Shown one piece after another: positions 45,456 through 54,064 of a stretch of DNA of 64,000 bases. The stretch comes from Marivita sp046592965 (GTDB lineage: Bacteria > Pseudomonadota > Alphaproteobacteria > Rhodobacterales > Rhodobacteraceae), in assembly GCF_046592965.1 (NCBI RefSeq), contig NZ_JBISBV010000001.1:310001-374000 (forward strand), read 5' to 3'. The first letter of the stretch is position 1. Each line of letters begins with the position of its first letter. The position numbers and the translations under genes were made by a program. The notes beneath the pieces are model-generated. The model worked only from the letters and a program-made list of their open reading frames with translations. It had not been told where the DNA came from and did no database searches.

Positions 45456-45610
45456 ACTGGATTCTGGCCGCCCTCGCTTTTGCAGTTTTCGCAGGCTTCA
45501 TCGGTATCCTGATCTTTTCCGTGCCCAGCCCCGACCTGATAGCCGTTGCCGCGTTGACGCTTGGTCTGGTGATCTATGACCTTGTGACATCGGTGCGCCG
45601 GAAGGACTGA
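45452..45610 (+). CDS. Small hypothetical membrane protein, 52 residues
   Basis: Begins MNWILAALAFAVFAGFIGIL and continues through a second hydrophobic segment to a basic end (SVRRKD), so two short helices with a cytosolic C-terminus. Translationally coupled to the amidase by ATGA. I recognise no family. Being the last gene of the TRAP-amidase operon, it may be an accessory to the transporter or enzyme. Alternatively it is a non-specific small membrane protein. Confidence 0.6.
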   Translation: MNWILAALAFAVFAGFIGILIFSVPSPDLIAVAALTLGLVIYDLVTSVRRKD

Positions 45611-45712
45611 TCGCGCTGGCGCGTCTCTCAAGCACACATTTTTGTTCCATTTTAGACTCCGTCATGGTCCACTCAGTGAAACTTCGCGGTTTCTGGGGAG
45701 CGAATCACGCCG

Positions 45713-46534
45713 ATGGAGGGACAACGCGCCATATCGGTCCAAACCGTTGGCCGGACAGCGCTTGTCCTGCGCGCTTTGGCCGAAGGCGCGAGCCAGGGAT
45801 CACGTCTTGCGCGGGTGGCCGATGCCACTGACCTGAGCAAAGCCACTGTTCTTCGCTTGCTCAAAGCGCTGATAGAGGTCGGGTATGTCGAATATGATGA
45901 GGCGACCAAACTCTACAGGCTGGGTTACGCGCTTTTCCTGCTCGGTCAGTCTGCGCGTCGCCTGCATATCATAGATCTCGCGCGCGCCAGTCTGGACCGC
46001 TTGGCTTTTGAAACAGGCGACACTGTCTTTCTGTCAATCCGGGACGGCACGATGGCGCAGTGTGTCGACCGGCGCACAGGTTCCTATCCCATCCGCAGTC
46101 TGACCCTGTCGGTCGGTGATCGGCGTCCCCTTGGCGTTGGGGCCGGGTCGCTGGCGTTGCTGGCCTTCGAAAGCGCTGATGAAATTGCCTCGGTTCTCAC
46201 TGCCAACGCTGCCGAACGAAACGCGTTCGAGAGGTTTGACACCGACGCACTGAACCAGATGATCGCGGCGGCGCAACGGTCTGGGTACGCCTATAACGAC
46301 GGGCGCATCGTGGCGGCGATGAATGCCGTTGGTGTGCCGGTCATGGACGGAGAGGGACGCGTTGCAGCGGCAATCTCGGTTGCTGCTATCCACGAGCGCA
46401 TGAACCCGGAACGTCGGCAGATGATTGTCGACCTTCTCAAACGCGAAGCGGCCAGTGTCGGGCGCGCTCTCGATCAAAGACATCGATCCGGCGCCAATTC
46501 CGCCCCGGTCCGGGCTCGGGAGCCGATCGAATGA
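45713..46534 (+). CDS. IclR-family transcriptional regulator
   Basis: 273 residues. N-terminal winged helix (ARVADATDLSKATVLRLLKA, LIEVGYVEYDEATKLYRLG) and an IclR effector domain (GDTVFLSIRDGTMAQCVDR, AAISVAAIHERM). Its stop overlaps the E1alpha start (ATGA), so it is made with the operon it probably controls, and autoregulation is likely. Effector unknown, likely a substrate or intermediate of the oxoacid pathway encoded downstream. Confidence 0.92.
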   Translation: MEGQRAISVQTVGRTALVLRALAEGASQGSRLARVADATDLSKATVLRLLKALIEVGYVEYDEATKLYRLGYALFLLGQSARRLHIIDLARASLDRLAFETGDTVFLSIRDGTMAQCVDRRTGSYPIRSLTLSVGDRRPLGVGAGSLALLAFESADEIASVLTANAAERNAFERFDTDALNQMIAAAQRSGYAYNDGRIVAAMNAVGVPVMDGEGRVAAAISVAAIHERMNPERRQMIVDLLKREAASVGRALDQRHRSGANSAPVRAREPIE

Positions 46535-47526
46535 CCCAGACCGCCAATTTCGACAGCGACCGGTCCACCACGATGCTTGCCCTGATGCACCGCATTCGCG
46601 CGTTCGAAGAGGCGGCAATCACAGCGCAGAAGCAAGGTCTGGTGCTCGGTGCGATCCACCCGTCCATTGGACAGGAAGCCGTTGCGGCTGGCATTTGCGC
46701 CAATCTCGAACGCGCCGATCTGATGCTGTCCACCCATCGCGGTCACGGCCACACACTTGCCAAGGGTGCCGATCCCTTGGCCATGATGCGCGAACTGTTC
46801 GGGCGCGCGGGTGGCACATGCGGCGGCAAGGGCGGCTCGATGCATATAGCGGATTTCGGTGTTGGCATGCTGGGTGCAGACGGCGTGGTTGGTGCAAATA
46901 TTCCGATTGCGACAGGTGCGGCGCATGGGCTGAAGCTGCAAGGCTCGCGCCAGATCGTGACCTGCATCTTCGGTGACGGCGCGATCAACAGAGGGCCGTT
47001 TCTTGAAGGCCTCAACTGGGCGCGGGTGTTTGATTTGCCGGTCCTGTTCGTCTGCGAAGACAACGGATTTTCCGCGACCACCCGAACCTCGCACATGACT
47101 GGCGGCGCCGGGGCTGGCGCGCGCGCCGAAAGCCTTGGCATACCATCGGTTGCCGTCGATGGTAACGATCTGGTGGCCCTTGATGCCGTTGCCCGAAACG
47201 CAATCAGCGACATTCGCGCCGGCGGCGGACCAATGTTCTTGCATGCCAAAACCTATCGCATCACCGGACACACTGCTGTCGATCCCGCGACCTATCGACC
47301 GGCAGACGAGGTCGAAGCGCAGCGTGCCAACTGTCCGATTGCACGGCTTGAAACCGCACTCGGCTTGTCCGGCGTCACCCCCGAGACCTTTTCCGCACTG
47401 CGAAACGATGCAGCGCGTGAAATGGCCGACATCGCAGCACAGGCGCAGGCAACCGACTGGCCCGATGCCGCGCTTGCCTTCGTTGATGTGCAGGATGTCG
47501 GGTCTCCTCGGCAAAGGCCTTTCTGA
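46531..47526 (+). CDS. 2-oxoacid (pyruvate/acetoin-type) dehydrogenase E1 alpha subunit
   Basis: 331 residues. ThDP motif begins GDG at about 148-150 (IFGDGAINRGPFLEGLNWA) and ends CEDNGFS. HPSIGQEAVAAG and STHRGHGHTLAKG are typical of the alpha chain; GHTAVDP corresponds to the usual phosphorylation-loop segment. Closest by eye to acetoin/pyruvate dehydrogenase alpha chains. No E2 or E3 genes are in the window, so it must borrow them or act with an unusual acceptor. Overlaps IclR upstream and E1beta downstream (TGATG). Confidence 0.9.
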   Translation: MTQTANFDSDRSTTMLALMHRIRAFEEAAITAQKQGLVLGAIHPSIGQEAVAAGICANLERADLMLSTHRGHGHTLAKGADPLAMMRELFGRAGGTCGGKGGSMHIADFGVGMLGADGVVGANIPIATGAAHGLKLQGSRQIVTCIFGDGAINRGPFLEGLNWARVFDLPVLFVCEDNGFSATTRTSHMTGGAGAGARAESLGIPSVAVDGNDLVALDAVARNAISDIRAGGGPMFLHAKTYRITGHTAVDPATYRPADEVEAQRANCPIARLETALGLSGVTPETFSALRNDAAREMADIAAQAQATDWPDAALAFVDVQDVGSPRQRPF

Positions 47527-48513
47527 TGGCGCGCGACACCTACCTGAACGCGGGACGCCGCGCCGTGATCGAGGAAATGCAGCGCGACACCGCCGTCTGG
47601 GCTTTGGGCGAAGACCTTGGCCGTGGTGGTGTGTTCGGCCAGTACAAAGGCATGCAAGAGTTGTTCGGCAACGCGCGCATTGCTGACACTCCTATTTCCG
47701 AAGCGTGTATCATGGGCGCGTCTGTTGGCGCTGCCATGACCGGCACACGTCCCATCGTGGAGATGCGGTTTTCCGACTTTGCGCTGTGCGCTGTGGACGA
47801 ACTCGTCAATCAGGCGGCAAAGGCGCGTTTCATGTTCGGCGGGCAGATGCGCGTGCCGATGGTCGTGCGCGAGCCCGTAGGCATCTGGCGATCCTCTGCG
47901 GCGCAACATTCGCAATCGCTCGAAGCGTGGTACACCCATATTCCGGGGCTGGTGGTGGTCGCGCCCGCGACGCCCGCTGACAACCTTGGACTGCTTAAAT
48001 CAGCAATCCGCTGCGACGATCCGGTGGTCTACATGGAACACAAGGATCTCTGGGCGCTGGAGGGCGCGCTGCCCGACGGGGATCATCTGATCCCCGTCGG
48101 GCGCTGCTGAAACTGCGCGCAAGGGCGACGCGCTCACGCTCGTGACATGGTCGGCCATGCGCCACGTCAGCCTTCGCGCCGCCAAGTCACTGGCGCAATA
48201 CGGTGTCGAAATCGAAGTGATCGACCTGCGCACGCTTTGGCCGTGGGATCGGGAAACGGTGTTCGCATCGGTGTGCCGCACGGGGCGTCTTTTGGTGGTG
48301 CAGGAAGCAGTCAGCGTATCGGGCTTTGGCGCTGAAATCGCGGCCAGCGTGGCCGAAGCGCTGCATCACGAACTGCGTGCGCCGGTTCGCCGCCTTGGCG
48401 CGCCGCGTATTCCGATCGCCTATGCCCCGCCGTTCGAAGAGATGGCTCGGGTTAGGGAAAATGCCATCATTGATGCGGTGCAGAGCATGATTGCCCCATG
48501 TACCGCGGCTTAA
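47526..48513 (+). pseudogene. 2-oxoacid dehydrogenase E1 beta subunit, disrupted by a +1 frameshift
   Basis: The first frame (47526-48110) encodes 194 residues of a normal E1beta (ALGEDLGRGGVFGQYKG, FGGQMRVPMVVREP) and then hits TGA. The missing C-terminal half continues in the +1 frame (48100-48513: ETARKGDALTLVTW, then LVVQEAVSVSGFGAEIAA). Removing one G from GGG at 48099-48101 restores a continuous 328-residue protein of normal length. Either a recent inactivating insertion or a sequencing/assembly error. All neighbouring genes are intact, which favours a recent event or an error. Confidence 0.85.
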
Positions 48514-48557
48514 AACCGACGGCATATGCCGTCGCAACATTTAAAGGGAGGAAACCA

Positions 48558-49577
48558 ATGAAGATTTTCACGAATATCGTTGCCGGTGTGGCCTTGGCCA
48601 CCATCGGTGTGACCACCGCGGTGGCGCAGGAGTACAAAGACGAATACCGCGTCTCGACTGTGGTGCCCGCGCCGTTTCCGTGGGGAATCGCCGCCGAGAA
48701 ATGGGCCGAGCTGACGGCCGAACGCACCGACGGGCGCATCAACCTCAAGGTCTATCCCGGTGTCCAGCTGGTGCAAGGCGATCAGACCCGCGAGTTCACC
48801 GCGATGCGGCAGGGCGTGATCGACATGGCGGTCGGATCGACGATCAACTGGTCGCCCCAGATCACCGAGCTGAACCTGTTTTCGATGCCGTTCCTGATGC
48901 CCGACTATGCAGCGCTTGATGCTCTGACCCAAGGTCCGGTTGGCGAGAAGATCTTCGAGATCGTCCAATCCAAGGGCGCGGTGCCTTTGGCATGGGCCGA
49001 AAACGGCTTTCGCGAAGTCACCAATTCCAAAACCCCGATCCGCAAGCCGGAAGACATGGCTGGCCTGAAACTGCGCGTCGTCGGCTCGCCAATCTTTAGC
49101 GACATGTTCAGCGCGCTCGGTGCCAACCCGACCCAGATGAGCTGGGCCGACGCGCAGCCTGCGCTGACCACCGGTGCGGTCGACGGGCAGGAAAACCCGC
49201 TGACCATCTATTCCGTGCTCAACATGCACGAGCTGGGTCAAAGCAACGTGACGCTCTGGCACTATGTGGCCGATCCGCTGATCTTTGCTGTCAATCAGCA
49301 GGTGTGGGACAGCTTCACTCCCGAAGATCAGGAGATCCTGAAACAGGCCGCGGTTGATGCTGGCGCGCATGGCATCGAGGTCGCGCGCAAGGGTCTGACC
49401 GAAGATGACCAGTCCTTGATCGAAGAGATCAAGGGTCACGGTGTCGAGGTTGTGACGCTCACCGATGACGAGCGGCAAGCGTTCATTGATGCAACGCGCC
49501 CGGTTTACGATGCCTGGAAGGACAAGATCGGGGCCGATCTTGTCGATATGGCGGAAGAGTCGATCTCGAACCGCTGA
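48558..49577 (+). CDS. TRAP transporter solute-binding protein (DctP)
   Basis: 339 residues. Sec signal peptide MKIFTNIVAGVALATIGVTT ending AVAQ. Mature part is DctP-like: FPWGIAAEKWAELTAERTDGRI, ELNLFSMPFLMP, KLRVVGSPIFSDMFSALGANPTQM with the conserved carboxylate-binding arginine (L-R-V). The ligand is probably an organic acid or oxoacid given the enzymes around it. Strong GGGAGG site. Hairpin follows before dctQ. Confidence 0.93.
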   Translation: MKIFTNIVAGVALATIGVTTAVAQEYKDEYRVSTVVPAPFPWGIAAEKWAELTAERTDGRINLKVYPGVQLVQGDQTREFTAMRQGVIDMAVGSTINWSPQITELNLFSMPFLMPDYAALDALTQGPVGEKIFEIVQSKGAVPLAWAENGFREVTNSKTPIRKPEDMAGLKLRVVGSPIFSDMFSALGANPTQMSWADAQPALTTGAVDGQENPLTIYSVLNMHELGQSNVTLWHYVADPLIFAVNQQVWDSFTPEDQEILKQAAVDAGAHGIEVARKGLTEDDQSLIEEIKGHGVEVVTLTDDERQAFIDATRPVYDAWKDKIGADLVDMAEESISNR

Positions 49578-49594
49578 CAATGCGATACCACGTT

Positions 49595-49618
49595 GCCGGG
49601 CCTGCAATCGGGCCCGGC
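49595..49618 (+). terminator. Intercistronic hairpin between dctP and dctQ
   Basis: GCCGGGCC (49595-49602) pairs with GGCCCGGC (49611-49618) across an 8-base loop, 17 bases after the dctP stop. No U-tract, so more likely an mRNA stabiliser or attenuator than a full terminator. Confidence 0.65.
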
Positions 49619-49640
49619 ATATGGCCCAGGAGAATAGCCA

Positions 49641-50156
49641 ATGGACCCGAGCGCGCCTGATCCGGACGCCGAGACTGGTACTGACCACACCATCGTGCCG
49701 ATCCGCATCGAAGAAGCGCTCGGAGCTGCTGCGATGGCGCTGATCTGCCTGATCTCGTTCGCCAATGTTGTCGCCCGTTACGCCACCAACGTGTCTTTTG
49801 CCTTTACCGAGGAATATTCGGTGTTCCTGCTGGTCTTCATGACCTTCGTCGGCGCTTCGGCCGCATTTGCCGCCAATGAACATATTCGCATCACCTTTCT
49901 GGTCCAGCGACTGCCGCGACCGCTGCAACAGCTCTGCGGCGTGATCAGCCTGTTGGCCACGACGACGCTGTTTTCGCTGATCGTCTATTACGGCGGGCGC
50001 GTGACCTATGCGGAATGGTACTGGGAGGAAACGACACCGGGGCTGGGCAATCCTTCATGGATCTACACCATCTGGTTGCCGATCCTGTGCATCGCGATCC
50101 TCGGCCGCGTGCTGGGCCGGGGCTGGGCGCGGTGGCGTCGGGGCCAAGTGTTGTGA
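49641..50156 (+). CDS. TRAP transporter small permease (DctQ)
   Basis: 171 residues with four predicted helices; EEALGAAAMALICLISFANVVAR is the usual first helix, and FTEEYSVFLLVFMTFVGASAA with NEHIRITFL marks the second. Cytosolic acidic N-terminus of about 25 residues. Its stop overlaps the GTG start of dctM. Confidence 0.92.
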   Translation: MDPSAPDPDAETGTDHTIVPIRIEEALGAAAMALICLISFANVVARYATNVSFAFTEEYSVFLLVFMTFVGASAAFAANEHIRITFLVQRLPRPLQQLCGVISLLATTTLFSLIVYYGGRVTYAEWYWEETTPGLGNPSWIYTIWLPILCIAILGRVLGRGWARWRRGQVL

Positions 50157-51454
50157 TCTTCGCAAATGTGATGCTGCTCGCGGTGTTTGTCGGGTTGATG
50201 ATGATCGGCACTCCGATTGCCGTTGCCTTGGGTCTGGGCGGGGCCGTCGGTGTCTGGCTCGGCCTTGATCTTGTATCACTCGGCATGATCGGGCCGAACA
50301 CATATGCTGCTGTCGCCAAATATCCGTTGATCGCCATTCCGCTCTTCATCCTGACCGGCGCTGTGTTCGAGCGTTCCGGCGTAGCCGCGCGACTTGTGGA
50401 GTTTGCGCAAGCGCTGATCGGCCCTCGCCGGGGCGGTTTGGCGATGGTGGCGATCCTCGTCTGCATGATCATGGGCGGCATGTCTGGCTCCGGCCCGGCC
50501 GATGCCGCGGCTGTTGCCACCGTGATGTTACCCTCGATGGTCAAGGCGGGATATCCAAAGCCGTTCACCGCATCGGTCATCGCCGCCAGCGCCTCAACGG
50601 CCATCCTGATTCCGCCCTCCATCGCGATGATCGTCTATTCGGTGATCATCCCGGGCATGGATCTGCGCGCGCTGTTCGCTGCCGGTCTGATCCCCGGATT
50701 GCTACTGGGGCTTGCCATTGCCGTACCCACGATGATCCTGTCACGCCGCCACGGTTTTGGCGACAACGAGCAACCCGAACGTTCGCCATTCTGGGCCAGC
50801 TTTCGCCGCGCGGCGCCGGGCCTCATGGCACCGGTCATCATCCTCGGCGGGTTGCGCTCTGGCCTGTTCACACCGACGGAAACCGCCGTTGTTGCGGTGT
50901 TCTACGGCCTGTTCGTCGGCACGGTGCTGTATCGCACGATGGGCTGGCGTGATGTATACAACGTGCTGGCCGAAAGCGCGCGCATCTCGGGAGTGTTGAT
51001 GATTATCCTGTCGCTCGCCGGATTGTTCGCCTGGGCCGGGTCAACGATGGGTGCGTTCACGGCCACGGCCGATCTGATCCTTGGTGTCAGCGACAACCAA
51101 TGGATCATCCTGATCCTTGTGATGATCGTCATGCTGCTAGCGGGAATGGTGCTCGACGGGGTGTCGATCTATCTGATTACACTGCCGCTGCTGATCCCGA
51201 TCATCAACGCCTTTGGGTGGTCCTATGTCTGGTTCGGCGTGGTCATGGCGATCAACATCGCGATGGGGCAGTTCACACCTCCCGTTGCCGTCAATCTGAT
51301 GGTCACTGCCAAGATCGCAGGCGTGCCGCTGGAGTCGACCTTCCGCTGGGTCGGCTGGCTGCTGCTGGCAATGGCTGTCGCGCTGGCGCTGATCATCATC
51401 TTTCCTGAAATCGCCCTGTGGCTGCCACGGCTACTGGGCTACCGCGTGACATGA
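50153..51454 (+). CDS. TRAP transporter large permease (DctM)
   Basis: 433 residues, about 12 helices. GTG start at 50153 overlaps the dctQ stop (GTGA); the frame extends upstream inside dctQ without support. Hallmarks GPNTYAAVAKYPLIAIPLFILTG, GGMSGSGPADAAAVATVMLP and IPPSIAMIVYSVI; TPTETAVVAVFYGLFVG in the second half. Completes the transporter formed with 48558 and 49641. Confidence 0.93.
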   Translation: MIFANVMLLAVFVGLMMIGTPIAVALGLGGAVGVWLGLDLVSLGMIGPNTYAAVAKYPLIAIPLFILTGAVFERSGVAARLVEFAQALIGPRRGGLAMVAILVCMIMGGMSGSGPADAAAVATVMLPSMVKAGYPKPFTASVIAASASTAILIPPSIAMIVYSVIIPGMDLRALFAAGLIPGLLLGLAIAVPTMILSRRHGFGDNEQPERSPFWASFRRAAPGLMAPVIILGGLRSGLFTPTETAVVAVFYGLFVGTVLYRTMGWRDVYNVLAESARISGVLMIILSLAGLFAWAGSTMGAFTATADLILGVSDNQWIILILVMIVMLLAGMVLDGVSIYLITLPLLIPIINAFGWSYVWFGVVMAINIAMGQFTPPVAVNLMVTAKIAGVPLESTFRWVGWLLLAMAVALALIIIFPEIALWLPRLLGYRVT

Positions 51455-51461
51455 GGCAAGC

Positions 51462-53189
51462 ATGACAGATACCAATGAAATGACCGGCGGCGAGGCTCTG
51501 GCCCGCACGTTGCTGGCGCATGAGGCCGGGCCGATCTTTGGCATGGGCGGCTTTCAGTTGCTGCCGTTCTACGACGCGGCGCGGCGGCTGAGGCTGAACC
51601 ATCACCTGATCAACGACGAGCGCTGCGGCACCTTCGCCGCCGACGCCTATGCCAAGGTGTCCGGGCGGGTCGGGCTGGTGGATGCCACGCTCGGACCGGG
51701 TGCCACCAATTTGGTCACCGGTCTGGTCGAGGCGTTGAACGCGGGCTCGCCCATTGTGGCCATCGTTGGCGACACGCACCGCGATCACGCGTGGAAGAAC
51801 ATGACACAGGAAACCCACCAGGCCGAGATCCTGCGCCCCGCCGTCAAGGAAGTGATCCGCGTCGAGGCGGTGCATCGTATCCCCGAGCTTTTGTCGCGCG
51901 CGTTTCAGGTGGCCACCACGGGCCGTCCCGGACCGGTTGTTCTGATCGTGCCGGAAGATATCTGTCACGGCACGCACTGGTTCAGTGATGATGAGTTTCT
52001 CTCCGATCCGCGTTATCAGGCGGCTCCGGCGCTGCGTTGCCGGCCCGATGCAGACAGTCTTGCGCAGGCAGTTGCGATGCTGGCTGTTTCGGATCGCCCG
52101 CTGATCCTGGCGGGCGGCGGTGTTCATATCTCGCAAGCGAGCGATGACCTGACCGCGCTGGCCGAGGCCGCACAAATCCCTGTCGCCCACACGATGAGCG
52201 GCAAAGGAGCAATCGCCTGCACCAGTCCGCTCTCGGCTGGATTGTTCGGGCGCTATGACCGCATCGCCAACGAGTTGATCGACGCGTCCGACTGCCTTCT
52301 GGTCGTGGGCTGCAAACTGGGTGAGATTGCCACCAAACGCTATACCGTTCCGGCGCCCGGCAAGACGGTTATCCATCTCGAAGCGGTGGCCGAGGAAATC
52401 GGCCGCACCTATGCTCCCACTTTGCCCCTTTGGGGCGACGCCCGCGAGGGGCTGCGCGACTTGCACGCTGCGCTCAAGGATTGTCCGATTCCGGATGCGC
52501 GCAAGGCGTGGTGCTCCGGTATCGAGACGAAGATGCAAGCCTGGCGCGACATGGCGCGCGACAGGCTCGAAAGCGAGGAGGTGCCGGTCTCAATGGGGCG
52601 ACTGATGGGCGAGTTGAACCAGCACCTGCCGGCCGATGCCATTCTCATCGCAGATGGTGGCTTTGCTGCGCATTGGGGCGGTTTGCTTTATGACAGCAAG
52701 GTTGCAGGGCGCGGTTTTGTCCCTGATCGCGGGTTTGCCTCGATCGGCTATGGTCTTCCCGGTGCCATAGGTGCCTGCATGGCGGCACCCGACCGCCCGG
52801 TCTTTGCGCTCACCGGCGATGGTGGGTTCAACATGGTTCTCGGAGAGATCGAAACCGCACGCCGCATGCGGCTCGCTCCGACGATCATTGTCGTCAACAA
52901 CGCGGCGTCGGGTTATGTAAAGGCGCTTCAACATCTGATGTACGGTCAGGATGCCTATCAATCCAGCGATCTGACCGAGACGGATTACGCGAAGGTGGCC
53001 AGCGCAATGGGCTGTCTGGGCATTCGCGTCGAAACGCCAGATGCGCTGGGCGATGCGATAAAACAAGCGCTGGCGGAAAACCAACGGCCGACTGTGCTTG
53101 ATGTGGTCGTCACGCGCGATCCGGCCAAGATGCTGCCCGCCGCAGACAGCCGTGCCGTGAAGGTCAAGAAAGGCGACAGAATTGCCTGA
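51462..53189 (+). CDS. Thiamine-diphosphate enzyme, acetolactate-synthase-like
   Basis: 575 residues in three domains: pyrimidine-binding (N-terminal, activating glutamate in NDERCGTFAADAYAKVSG), central dehydrogenase-like (LILAGGGVHISQA) and PP-binding (LTGDGGFNMVLGEIETARRM ending VVNNAAS). The usual acetolactate synthase companion subunit is absent, so it may be a 2-oxoacid decarboxylase, carboligase or lyase. It lies 7 bases after dctM. The unknown duplicated gene overlaps its end by 8 bases, so the two are probably functionally linked. Confidence 0.85.
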   Translation: MTDTNEMTGGEALARTLLAHEAGPIFGMGGFQLLPFYDAARRLRLNHHLINDERCGTFAADAYAKVSGRVGLVDATLGPGATNLVTGLVEALNAGSPIVAIVGDTHRDHAWKNMTQETHQAEILRPAVKEVIRVEAVHRIPELLSRAFQVATTGRPGPVVLIVPEDICHGTHWFSDDEFLSDPRYQAAPALRCRPDADSLAQAVAMLAVSDRPLILAGGGVHISQASDDLTALAEAAQIPVAHTMSGKGAIACTSPLSAGLFGRYDRIANELIDASDCLLVVGCKLGEIATKRYTVPAPGKTVIHLEAVAEEIGRTYAPTLPLWGDAREGLRDLHAALKDCPIPDARKAWCSGIETKMQAWRDMARDRLESEEVPVSMGRLMGELNQHLPADAILIADGGFAAHWGGLLYDSKVAGRGFVPDRGFASIGYGLPGAIGACMAAPDRPVFALTGDGGFNMVLGEIETARRMRLAPTIIVVNNAASGYVKALQHLMYGQDAYQSSDLTETDYAKVASAMGCLGIRVETPDALGDAIKQALAENQRPTVLDVVVTRDPAKMLPAADSRAVKVKKGDRIA

Positions 53190-53985
53190 TCACCCGCCCG
53201 TTCTGGCCGATAGCGTGACCAAGCTCGACACCAGTGCTGCTGGTCGGGTCATCGTCACCGGTTCGCATGGCGGAGTTTACGCGGCCTACCTCGCGAGGCG
53301 CGCCGGAAGTCGCGCGGCGATCTTCAACGATGCGGGCGTTGGTATGGGCAACGCAGGCATCAGTGGACTGTCGTGGCTCAATGAACAGGGAATGGCCGCC
53401 GCTGCGATTGATTACACAAGTGCGGATATCGGCAATGCCGAGCAAGCATTTGCGCAGGGCCGGATCTCTCACGTCAATCAAACCGCAGAGCGCGTTGGCG
53501 TGACGCCCGGCATGGCCTGCGCCCAAGCTGCAACACGTCTGGCGGCTGCAGACATGCCGCACGCACCGTGCCCCGACATCACCGAAAGCCGTGACGTGAT
53601 CCGCCCGAAAGGCGCGTTGTGCAAACTGGTACTGATTGACTCCGCCGCCTTGGTTCGCCCCGAAGATGCGGGGCAGGTTATCATCACCGGTTCGCACGGA
53701 GCTCTGTTTGGCGATGATCCGTCAAACGCCCTCAGGGTGGATGCTCTGCTGGCCCTGTTCAACGATGCAGGCGGGGGCATTGGCACAACACGTCTGCCCG
53801 CCCTTGACCAGCGCGGAGTCGCTGCGGTCACTGTCGCTGCAAGCTCGGCGCGGATCGGAGAGGCGCATTCCAGCTGGAAAGACGGTGTGATCTCGGCGGC
53901 GAATGCTTCGGCATCTCGTTTTGGCGCGAAGGTCGGAATGCCGGCGCGCGATCTGGTCCATTCGGCGCTGACTGCGCCGCAGTAA
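53182..53985 (+). CDS. Uncharacterised protein with two internal repeats
   Basis: 267 residues, no family recognised. Two halves are clearly related: residues about 7-125 and about 149-267. Each half has V-I-x-TGSHG (VIVTGSHGG and VIITGSHGA), then a FNDAGxGxG motif (IFNDAGVGMG, LFNDAGGGIG), then L-x6-G-x-AA (the 'GMAAAAIDY' / 'GVAAVTVAA' strand) and A-x-IGxA. The repeat similarity begins at PVLADS / LVLIDS, which supports the unusual TTG start at 53182, behind AAAGG. No signal peptide or membrane helices. Overlaps the ThDP enzyme gene. The Gly/His/Asp motifs suggest ligand or metal binding, but no reaction can be assigned. Confidence 0.75.
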   Translation: MPDHPPVLADSVTKLDTSAAGRVIVTGSHGGVYAAYLARRAGSRAAIFNDAGVGMGNAGISGLSWLNEQGMAAAAIDYTSADIGNAEQAFAQGRISHVNQTAERVGVTPGMACAQAATRLAAADMPHAPCPDITESRDVIRPKGALCKLVLIDSAALVRPEDAGQVIITGSHGALFGDDPSNALRVDALLALFNDAGGGIGTTRLPALDQRGVAAVTVAASSARIGEAHSSWKDGVISAANASASRFGAKVGMPARDLVHSALTAPQ

Positions 53986-54064
53986 GCGTCTCACTGGCTC
54001 TTGAAGCCTTGAAAGCGGTGTGAACAAGTGAGAGAGATGCCGCATATTCAGAAAGACACGTCCC

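Noticed and set aside
48095..48115. Programmed ribosomal frameshift in E1 beta
   Set aside because: No slippery heptamer or downstream pseudoknot is apparent at GGG 48099-48101; E1beta genes are not known to use recoding. An insertion or sequencing error is simpler.
48510..49928. 472-codon minus-strand frame
   Set aside because: Antisense to a clear DctP gene and the start of dctQ; no family features.
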